DNA of 64,000 nucleotides from Nansenia antarctica. Its lineage: Eukaryota; Chordata; Actinopteri; Argentiniformes; Microstomatidae. Positions 56,191-64,000 of this stretch are shown piece by piece. Numbering within the stretch: position 1 is the stretch's first letter; each line of letters begins with the position of its first letter. Below the pieces are notes generated by a model, which was not told the origin of the DNA, searched no databases, and saw only the letters and a program-made list of their open reading frames with translations. Location of the stretch: NCBI GenBank assembly GCA_963989245.1, contig OZ022340.1, positions 35,906,002 to 35,970,001 on the forward strand, in the 5' to 3' direction. The position numbers and the translations under genes are program-made.

Positions 56191-56271
56191 TCAGTCTGTA
56201 TAAGTCAGTCTGTATAAGTCAGTCTGTATAAGTCAGTCTATATAAGTCAGTGTGTATAACTCAGTTTATAT

Positions 56272-56988
56272 TAGGGGTGTAACGGATCACCTAACTCACG
56301 GATCGGATCGTGTCACGGTTTTTGAGTCAAGGATCGGATCATTTTTCGGATCAATACAAAACATAAAAATAAAAATAAAAAGCTTTTTCCTCGAATTCTG
56401 TAACACACACCAGGGTGATGTCGCGGCAAATGTGTGGCCATGCTCGTACGACTTTCTCGTTGCACAACGCTTAAACACCGTAACTTTTTTATCGACCACA
56501 CTTCCAATGACACTGTCCGTCATTGTTATAATTGACAGAGAAGCCAAAGTGCTCCCATACATGGGATTTAAATGACGAGGGAGGCATTTCGAGTTCTTCT
56601 CTGTCGCCAACATTAGCAGCACTCGCCATGATACACTTGTGCCGGAGAGCACACTGGGTCCGACGTCATAAAGGGACCAAGTAATTTGATTGGACAAGAG
56701 GCGTTCCATGAATGCTGATCAGATTCCAGAGCGAATTTACGAACGCAATCTTGTTGTTCTGGATTTTTTTCCCCATTATCAACCTATCATTGCGCTTTAG
56801 AGTAAAACAAAGCACGCAACTGTCGCGTCTATCTTTTCATGGCAACTCTACATTGTGATTTACAAGGGATATTAACTAATATTAAGTAATATTATTACTT
56901 GGTTACATTTTGCAATTGATCCGTGGTACACATGCGTGGGGGGCGATCCGTACGGATCACGGATTATCTGTGATCCGTTACACCCCTA
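56272..56988. mobile_element. hAT in the minisatellite
   Basis: Ends TAGGGGTGTAACGGATCACC and the inverse TAGGGGTGTAACGGATCACA. A perfect 8-bp TSD, gtttatat (56264-56271, 56989-56996). GATCGGATC subterminal motifs. No transposase. Confidence 0.93.
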
Positions 56989-57314
56989 GTTTATATCAGT
57001 CAGTCTGTATAAGTATGTCTATATAAGTCAGTCTGTATAAGTCAGTCTGTATAAGTCAGTCTATATAAGTCAGTCTATATAAGTCAGTCTATATAAGTCA
57101 GTCTGTATAAGTCAGTTTATATAAGTCAGTCTATATAAGTCATCTATATAAGTCAGTCTATATAAGTCAGTCTATATCAGTCAGTCTATATAAGTCAGTC
57201 TATATAAGTCAGTCTATATAAGTCAGTCTATATAATCAGTCTATATAAGTCAGTCTATGTCAGTCAGTCTATATAAGTCATCTATATAAGTCAGTCTATA
57301 TAATCAGTCTATAT

Positions 57315-57963
57315 TAGGGATGCACCGAAATGAAAATTCTTGGCCGAAGCCGAATTTAAGGAAACACTTGGCCGAATACCGAATGTATATCGGCAGTTTT
57401 TAATTTTATCATTGCATAAACTAAATACATTTTGCTTTTTATTCATGCTTCTCAAAGAAAGAAATTGAGATTGAAAAAAAAAAACTTTTATTGAACATTC
57501 CAGCAGACATCAGTCTATACCAACAAAGCACAATAAATAAAATAAAGATGGCTGCGAAAAAGATGAGTATCTAAGAACTCTCCCACACTCTCACTGTAAA
57601 CACTCATAATGGGTGTAAAAGGTGTCCTTTGTTTATTTATATATCTATATATTTATATCACTGAATATCTTCAACAAATTGCACTTCGTGTTCACACTGT
57701 AGAGAAAAAATGCAGTGCTACAAAAATAATAATGAACGAATCTAACTCAATGAAATGTCCGTGTTCAGTTTATGAGAGATCCAGATCGGATCAGTATAGG
57801 TATTATCTTCGCCACTAGATGGCGCTGGAACTTCATCAAAACACGCCCACTATTCGGTGGTAAACATTCGGTGTTTTCACACATTCGGCCGAATACCGAA
57901 TGTGCTTTATTTTGCGATATTCGGCCGAATACATTCGGTGGCCGAATGTTCGGTGCATCCCTA
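57315..57963. mobile_element. hAT in the minisatellite, sibling of 8376-9433
   Basis: Ends TAGGGATGCACCGAAATGAA and the inverse ATGTTCGGTGCATCCCTA. A perfect 8-bp TSD, gtctatat (57307-57314, 57964-57971). Confidence 0.94.
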
Positions 57964-58129
57964 GTCTATATAAGTCAGTCTATGTCAGTCAGTCTATATA
58001 AGTCAGTCTATATAAGTCATCTATATCAGTCAGTCTATATCAGGCAGTCTATATAAGTCAGTCTATATCAGTAAGTCTATATCAGTCAGTCTATATAAGT
58101 CATCTACTGTATATAAGTCAGTCTATATA

Positions 58130-59734
58130 CAGGTGCAACTCAAAAAATTAGAATATCGTGCAAAAGTTCATTTATTTCAGTAATTCAACTTAAAGGGTTA
58201 AACTTAGATATTATATAGACTCATTACATGCAAAGCGAGATATTTAAAGTATTTATTTGTTATAAATTTATGATTATGGCTTACAGCTTATGAAAACCCC
58301 AAATTCAATATCTCAGAAAATTTGAATATTACATGAAATCAATAAGAAAAGGATTTTAAATACAGAAATGTCAGCCCTCTGAAAAGTATAATCATGCATA
58401 TGTACTCAGTACTTGGTTTGGGCCCCTTTTGCATGAATTACTGCCTCAATGCGGCGTGGCATGGATGCTATCAGCCTGTGGAACTGCTGAGGTGTTATGG
58501 AAGACCAGGATGCTTCAATAGCGGCATTCAGCTCTTCTGCATTGTTCGGCCTCATGTCTCTCATCTTTCTCTTGGCAATGCCCCAAAGGTTCTCTATGGG
58601 GTTCAGGTCAGGCGAGTTTGCTGGCCAATCAAGCACAGGAATCCCATCGTCATTTAACCAGGTTTTGGTACTTTTGGCAGTGTGGGCAGGTGCCAAGTCC
58701 TGCTGGAAAATGAAGTCAGCATCTCCATAAAGCTTGTCTGCTGAAGGAAGCATGAAGTGCTCTAAAATGTCCTGGTAGACGGCTGCGTTGACTGTGGACT
58801 TAATAAAGCACAATGGACCAACACCAGCAGATGACATGGCTCCCCAAATCAACACAGACTGTGGAAACTTCACACTGGACTTCAAGTGTCTTGGGTTGTG
58901 TGCCTCTCCATTCTTCCTCCAGACTCTGGGACCTTGGTTTCCAAATGAGAGGCAAAATGTGCTCTCATCAGAGAAGAGAACTTTGGACCACTGAGCAACA
59001 GACCAGTTCTTTTTTTCTTTAGCCCAGGTCAGACGCTTCTGACGTTGTTTGTTGTTCAGGAGCAGTTTACAAGAGGAATGCTACATTTGAAGCCCATGTC
59101 CAGGATCCGTCTGTGTGTGGTGGCTTTTGATGCACTAACACCAGCCTCAGTCCACTCCTTGTGAAGCTCCCCCACACATTTGAATGGCCTTTTCCTGACA
59201 ATCCTCTCCAGGCTGCGGTCATCCCTGTTGTTTGTACACCTTTTTCTTCCACACTTTTTCCTTCCACTTAACTTTCTATTAATGTGCTTTGATACAGCAC
59301 TTTGTGAACATCCAACTTCTTTCGCAATTACCTTTTGAGGCTTTCCCTCCTTGTGGAGTGTGTCGATGATGGTTTTCTGCACAACTGTCAGGTCAGCAGC
59401 CTTCCCCATGATTGTGAATTCTACTGAACCAGAATGAGACCACTTAAAGGCTCAGGAACCCTTTGCAGGTGTTTTGGATTAATTGGCTGATTTGAGTGTA
59501 ACACTTGAGCCTACAATATTGAACCTTTTCACAATATTCAAATTTTCTGAGATATTGAATTTGGGGTTTTCATAAGCTGTAAGCCATAATCATCAAATTT
59601 ATAACAAATAAAGGCTTTAAATATCTCACTTTGCATGTAATGAGTCTATATAATATCTAAGTTTAACCCTTTAAGTTGAATTACTGAAATAAATGAACTT
59701 TTGCACAATATTCAAAAAAATTTAGTTGCACCTG
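58130..59734 (-). mobile_element. Tc1-like transposon, near full length
   Basis: Ends CAGGTGCAACTCAAAAAATT and the inverse CAGGTGCAACTAAATTTTTT; TA on both sides (58128-58129, 59735-59736). 1605 bp with about 200-bp subterminal inverted repeats. It encodes a transposase on the - strand with one visible frameshift. Confidence 0.95.
58406..59409 (-). pseudogene. Tc1-like (DD34E) transposase, one frameshift
   Basis: ATG at 59409 begins MGKAADLTVVQKTII. The N-terminal HTH part has QSAVSKHINRK and an AT-hook-like GRKKCGRKRCT; a second HTH is around residues 70-115. A single-base loss near 59076 (after IPLV) shifts the frame. After it the frame is open to the end: VLFSDESTF (first Asp), WGAMSSAGVGPL, FQQDLAPAHTA (second Asp), ANSPDLNPIENLW (Glu), stop at 58406. 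The Asn usual after the second Asp is Leu here. Length is normal for the family (about 335 codons). One lesion suggests a recent insertion. Confidence 0.92.
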
Positions 59735-60269
59735 TAAGTCAGTCTATATAAGTCATCTATATAAGTCAGTCTATATCACTCAGTCTATATAAGTCATCTA
59801 TATCAGTCAGTCTATATCACTCAGTCTATATAAGTCAGTCTATATAAGTCAGTCTATATCACTCAATCTATATCACTCAATCTATATCAGTCAGTCTATA
59901 TCAGTCAGTCTATATCAGTTAGTCTATATCAGTCAGTCTATATAAGTCAGTCTATATAAGTCAGTCTATATCAGTCAGTCTATATAAGTCATCTATATCA
60001 GTCAGTCTATATCACTCAGTCTATATAAGTCAGTCTATATAAGTCAGTCTATATCACTCAATCTATATCACTCAATCTATATCACTCAATCTATATCAGG
60101 CAGTCTATATCAGTCAGTCTATATCAGTCAGTCCATTTTCTGTCACCCAACAGCCAAAGGAGTAAATGGAATTCCAATTACCGGTACTGACTTCGGTGGT
60201 AGAAAATCAGACTTCAAAAAGGTTGCTAGTTTCAGCGGGACGTATAGCATCCAACAGACTTAGGTTGGT

Positions 60270-60275
60270 CCCTCC

Positions 60276-60359
<84 letters not shown>

Positions 60360-60560
60360 TCTCCCTCTCTCTCCCTCCCTCCCTCTCCCTCCCTCCCTCT
60401 CCCTCCCCCCCTCCCTCCGTCTCCCTCCCTCTCTCTCTCTCTCCCTCTCTCTCTCCCTCCCTCCCCTCTCTCTCCCCCCCTCCCCCCTCCCTCTCTCTCT
60501 CGCCCTCTCCCTCCCTTCCTCCCTCTCTCTCTCTCTCCCCCTCCCTCTCTCTCTCCCCCA
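60270..60560. repeat. CT-rich microsatellite tract
   Basis: (CT)n at 60280-60355, then CTCCCTCC-type DNA to 60560. Confidence 0.95.
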
Positions 60561-60687
60561 CCCCCCGGGTTAAGAGAGTGAGTCATGTGTAATGTGGAGC
60601 CGTAAAGACGCAGCTCTCTGCTTGTAAAGGTCTCCTTTAACCAGCCAATGAGAGGGGCTGATTGCTCCTCAGAGCCTTTGAGAGACA

Positions 60688-60962
60688 CGCACACACACAC
60701 ACAGTACAGACACACACAGTACAGACACACACAGAACAGACACACACAGTACAGACACACACAGAACAGACACAAACAGAACAGACACAAACAGAACAGA
60801 CACACACAGTACAGACACACACAGTACAGACACACACAGAACAGACACACACAGAACAGACACACACAGTACAGACACACACAGTACAGACACAAACAGA
60901 ACAGACACACACAGTACAGACACACACAGAACAGACACACACAGTACACACACACACACAGA
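60688..60962. repeat. 15-bp minisatellite CAGACACACACAG(TA/AA)
   Basis: About eighteen units, CAGACACACACAGTA alternating with CAGACACACACAGAA and CAGACACAAACAGAA. Confidence 0.95.
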
Positions 60963-60974
60963 ATGGTAAATGGT

Positions 60975-61165
60975 AATTGGACTGACTTATATATTGCATT
61001 TATCCAAAGTGCTTTACAACGGCCTCATTCACCTGACACACACACATTCACACACACATTCACATTCACACACCAATGGCGGCAAGCTGCCATGCAAGGG
61101 AGCAAACTGGGAGCAATTTGGGGTTCAGTGTCTTGCCCAAGGACACGTCGACATGTGTCCTCTTA
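60975..61165 (+). repeat. L2/SINE-like dispersed repeat
   Basis: GACTTATATATTGCATTTAT ... CCAATGGCGGCAAGCTGCCA ... TCTTGCCCAAGGACACGTCG, a sibling of 18984-19201. Confidence 0.75.
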
Positions 61166-61389
61166 GGCTTGACGACTGGTATAGGAAAGATAGAAATGAA
61201 AGTAAAAATGCACTTAAGCTATGAGAGCTGTACCAGCTGTAGCCCATTGTACGCATATTATGCGCATATACGACATGCATGAAGCATTTCTGCAACACGC
61301 ATTTCTGTTCACTGTTTTCACTCCCTCATCGCTGTATTCAATGCCAAAACCAGAATTAATGACTCCGCAACGCAGATTTGTAGCAACCC

Positions 61390-61597
61390 GGGGCTTCCTC
61401 AAACTGTTGCCATGTTCTCAACTCCGCTCGCCATGAACAAACATTTGAGCAAGAAGCAACTGCGTTCCAGACCAACTCCACCTCCGACTTTGAATGAAAC
61501 ACAAGATGAACCAAAAACCGCCACGGTTCACTAGTGTGTTGAACCGTGGAAGGCAAACCATACCGTCCGTAAAAAAAAACGAGAACCGTTGCACCCC
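61390..61597. mobile_element. hAT right-end fragment
   Basis: It ends GAGAACCGTTGCACCCCTA with subterminal GAACCGTGG motifs, like hAT termini. No matching left end was found upstream, so boundary and TSD are unknown. Confidence 0.5.
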
Positions 61598-61953
61598 TAA
61601 TGTGTGCTGTGTGTGTGTGCTGTGTGTGTGTACTGTGTGTGTCTGTTCTGTGTGTGTGTGTGTGTGTGTGTACTGTGTATCTTGTGTACCACAGATATAT
61701 TCACAGCCAGGGCTTCCTCTCTCAAAGCTCCCCTCCCTACAGGAAGCTGTTGAACTGATTCTTGGCTCTCTGAGTTCCCTGTGGCACATTAACCACTTCC
61801 TGTGGCACATTAACCGCTTCCTGTTGTACATGAACCACTTCCTGTAACACTCCTAACACACATTGTTCTCCGGAAATAATTCAGCCCCAAAAGGCTTGTT
61901 GTCTTTCTTTGCTCAGGTCTGTTTCTGCTGCCATGCCCTGAGACGACAACTGG

Positions 61954-62000
<47 letters not shown>
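61598..62000. repeat. GT microsatellites and a 21-bp tandem repeat
   Basis: (GT)n at 61608-61675 and 61954-62000. Between them CCTGTGGCACATTAACCACTT-like units are repeated about three times (61778-61842). Confidence 0.85.
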
Positions 62001-62003
<3 letters not shown>

Positions 62004-62054
62004 GGTACCACTGGGGGGTTCTAGTGGGAGAGTCTTCTGTCTATTGGGAGAGCC

Positions 62055-62173
62055 TTCTGTCTCACCCTTCTGTCTCCCCCAGGGAGAGGGCTGTCTCACC
62101 CTTCAGTCTCCCCCGGGGAGAGGGCTGTCTCACCCTTCTGTCTCCCCCAGGGAGAGGGCTGTCTCACCCTTCT
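62055..62173. repeat. 34-bp tandem repeat running into the gap
   Basis: Units TCTCACCCTTCTGTCTCCCC + CAGGGAGAGGGCTG, about 3.5 copies before the N run. The array probably caused the gap. Confidence 0.9.
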
Positions 62174-62373
62174 NNNNNNNNNNNNNNNNNNNNNNNNNNN
62201 NNNNNNNNNNNNNNNNNNNNNNNNNNNNNNNNNNNNNNNNNNNNNNNNNNNNNNNNNNNNNNNNNNNNNNNNNNNNNNNNNNNNNNNNNNNNNNNNNNNN
62301 NNNNNNNNNNNNNNNNNNNNNNNNNNNNNNNNNNNNNNNNNNNNNNNNNNNNNNNNNNNNNNNNNNNNNNNNN
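62174..62373. other. Assembly gap (200 N)
   Basis: Exactly 200 N. The 5' part of a BMP receptor-like exon lies in it. Confidence 0.99.
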
Positions 62374-62374
62374 C

Positions 62375-62420
62375 TGCAACCGGGACCTCCAGCCCACACT
62401 GCCTCCCCCCATGGAGCCTG
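62375..62420 (+). CDS. Type I BMP receptor-like gene: end of ectodomain exon
   Basis: The exon enters from the gap and reads CNRDLQPTLPPPMEP before a phase 1 donor (GAGCCTG|GTGAGT). Type I BMP receptors end their Cys-rich, ligand-binding ectodomain with CN-x-D/Y-L-x-PTLPP, so the motif is diagnostic of this family. The rest of the ectodomain (five disulfides) is hidden in the gap. In the cell this region is outside the plasma membrane and binds BMP ligands. Which paralogue (bmpr1a or bmpr1b type) cannot be decided from this piece. Confidence 0.75.
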
Positions 62421-62594
62421 GTGAGTACCCTCCCCTCCCCTCTCCTCCCCTCCCCTGCCCTCCCCTACCCTACCCTACCCTACCCTGCACTCCCCTGCCC
62501 TGCCCTCCCCTCCCCTCCCCTTATTATATGTACTATTGTGATGTGTTCCAGGTCAGGGTTAGCTGTGTTAATGTTAAAGTTTTCTGTGTTCCAG

Positions 62595-62691
62595 GTTCCT
62601 ACTTCACCAGCGCTCATTGGCTGGCCTTCCTGATCTCCATGACAATCTGCTGCACTACGCTCATCTGCATCACCGTGGTCTGCTACTACAG
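62595..62691 (+). CDS. Type I BMP receptor-like gene: transmembrane exon
   Basis: Acceptor TGTGTTCCAG|GTTCC at 62594/62595 and donor CTACAG|GTAACA after 62691. Joined to the previous exon it reads PMEP-G-SYFTSAHWLAFLISMTIC and on through CTTLICITVVCYYR: a single hydrophobic span of about 23 residues after a Trp-Leu, then aromatic/basic residues at the cytoplasmic side. WLxxLISM is like BMPR1A-type receptors. The juxtamembrane GS box and kinase exons would lie beyond the window. A similar acceptor, GTGTTCCAG|GTCAGG, at 62551 is less likely because it breaks the family pattern. Confidence 0.78.
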
Positions 62692-62854
62692 GTAACACAT
62701 CACCATGGTAACACATCACCATGGTAACACAGCACCATAACTACTACCCTAGTCCAAAAGGTACATACAAAATGCTCAGGTGTGTTCAGCCCCTTGCCCT
62801 GATTGACAGCATACGGACCAGGAGCTAGAGACATGCTTCTATAACACACATGTA

Positions 62855-64000
62855 CACTACCGTTCAAAAGTTTGGGGTCACCCAGACAATTTCATGTTTT
62901 CCATGAAAACTCACACTTTTATTTATCAAATGAGTTGCAAAATGAATAGAACATATAGTCAAGACATTGACAAGGTTAGAAATAATGATTTTTATTTGAA
63001 ATAATAATTTTGTCCTTCAAACTTTGCTTTCGTCAAAGAATGCTCCCTTTGCAGCAATTACAACATTGCAGACCTTTGGCATTCTAACTGTTAATTTGTT
63101 GAGGTAATCTGAAGAAATGTCACCCCATGCTTCCTGAAGCACCTCCCACAAGTTGGATTGGCTTGATGGGCACTTCTTGCGTACCATACGGTCAAGCTGC
63201 TCCCACAACAACTCAATGGGGTTGAGATCTGGTGACTCCGCTGGCCACTCCATTACAGACAGAATACTAGCTGCCTGCTTCTTCCCTAAATAGTTCTTGC
63301 ATCATTTGGAGGTGTGCTTTGAGTCATTGTCCTGTTGTAGGAGGAAATTGGCTCCAATCAAGCGCTGTCCATAGGGTATGGCATGGCGTTGCAAAATTTT
63401 GTGATAGCCTTCTTATTCAAAATCCCTTTTACCTTGTACAAATCTCCCACCTTACCAGCACCAAAGCATCCCCAGACCATCACATTACCTCCACCATGCT
63501 TGACAGATGGCGTCAGGCACTCTTCCAGCATCTTGTCACTTGTTCTGCGTCTCACAAATGTTCTTCTGTGTGATCCAAACACCTCAAACTTCGATTTCTC
63601 TGTCCATAACACTTTTTTCCAATCTTCCTCTGTCCAATGTCTGTGTTCTTTTGCCCATATTAATCTTTTCCTTTTATTGGCCAGTCTCAGATATGGCTTT
63701 TTCTTTGCCACTGTGCCCAGAAGGCCAGCATCCCGGAGTCGCCTCTTCACTGTAGACGTTGACACTGGCGTTTTGCGGGTACCATTTAATGAAGCTGCCA
63801 GTTCAGGACCTGTGAGGCGTCTATTTCTCGAACTAGGGACTCTAATGTACTTGTCTTCTTGCTCAGTTGTGCACCAGGGCCTCCCACTTCTCTTTCTACT
63901 CTGGTTAGAGCCTGTTTGTGCTGTTCTTTGAAGGGAGTAGTTCACACCGTTGTAGGAAATGTTCAGTTTCTTGGCAATTTCTCACATGGAATAGCCTTCA
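62855..64000 (-). mobile_element. Tc1-like transposon, cut by the window edge
   Basis: After TA (62853-62854) the end reads CACTACCGTTCAAAAGTTTG + GGGTCACC, a well-known fish Tc1 terminus. The transposase reads on the - strand toward 63017. The other end lies outside the window. Confidence 0.92.
63017..63945 (-). pseudogene. Tc1-like transposase, frameshifted, catalytic Asp lost
   Basis: From about 63945: SRKRSGRPWCTT, then a second HTH region (GPELAASLNGT ... STVKRRLRDAGLLG), then VLWTEKSKFEVFG, where the family has Asp-Glu before SKFE, so the first catalytic Asp is Glu here. GGGNVMVWGCFGAGKVGDLY follows and the frame is lost after ILNKKAITKF (about 63400). The last part, MEWPAESPDLNPIELLW (Glu kept) to FFDESKV, stop at 63017, is open again. 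The second Asp region (QQDN-like) between 63254 and 63357 is broken. Confidence 0.9.

Larger units (their letters stand above)
56178..60131. repeat. TATAAGTCAGTC minisatellite split by three transposons
   Basis: 13-14-bp units CTATATAAGTCAGT / CTATATCAGTCAGT / CTGTATAAGTCAGT, with shorter CTATATAAGTCAT. Segments: 56178-56271, 56989-57314, 57964-58129 and 59735-60131. Two hATs and a Tc1 fill the gaps. Confidence 0.95.

Noticed and set aside
60232..60999. Long Cys/Val and Glu/Arg repeat ORFs
   Set aside because: They come from the CT tract and the CAGACACACACAGTA minisatellite.

Overview
The window is vertebrate genomic DNA, most likely from a teleost fish; I cannot name the species. The evidence is the content: many hAT, Tc1/mariner, Harbinger-like and BEL elements with typical fish termini, abundant CA/GT, GA and CT microsatellites and long minisatellites, spliced genes with GT-AG introns, and a 200-N assembly gap at 62174-62373. 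No bacterial operons, rRNA, tRNA or CRISPR arrays were seen.

Host gene content is small. Two exons near the right end (62375-62420 and 62595-62691, + strand) encode the end of the ectodomain and the transmembrane segment of a type I BMP receptor-like protein. An upstream exon (55505-55915, + strand) carries an ATG and a signal-peptide-like sequence and may be the first coding exon of the same gene. The ectodomain exon start falls in the assembly gap. The rest reads as intron or flank filled with transposons.

Layout. 1-3.6 kb: an intact non-autonomous hAT, then CT/GA low-complexity DNA. 3.6-7.9 kb: a broken LTR retroelement on the - strand (3' LTR, polypurine tract, gag remnant with zinc knuckle), split by one hAT nested in another. 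7.9-10.1 kb: a 5-bp-TSD hAT copy with a 37-bp minisatellite and a nested hAT. 10.1-12.3 kb: minisatellites and an L2/SINE-like tail. 12.35-15.1 kb: a hAT with a frameshifted transposase and two unlike ends, framed by a perfect 8-bp TSD. 16.4-18.4 kb: another CAGTGTTTCC-ended element. 19.4-25.1 kb: a Tc1 element containing a TTAA element (itself carrying a BEL-like gag element) and a second hAT. 27.9-35.7 kb: an element with inverted repeats of about 115 bp and a THAP-domain relic, containing a hAT and a DNA transposon at 28797-33570 that encodes a DUF7869-type protein; two hATs are nested in that gene's intron. 36.1-46.5 kb: a 10.4-kb hAT with a 5-bp TSD and a transposase of about 12 exons, containing at least six other elements. 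47-52.4 kb: minisatellites and MITEs. 52.8-55.2 kb: a broken LINE on the - strand. 56.2-60.1 kb: a 13-14-bp minisatellite broken by two hATs and a Tc1. 62.85 kb to the end: a truncated Tc1.

Thirteen hAT insertions keep perfect 8-bp target duplications, and three CAGTGTTTCC elements keep perfect 5-bp duplications. Several can be checked against unoccupied paralogous sites inside the window. The most unusual items are the DUF7869 transposon with 22-bp TIRs and a 4-bp TSD, the hAT with unlike ends, the foldback Tc1 made of two 3' ends, and the gag-only BEL-like element whose ORF ends inside its LTR remnant.
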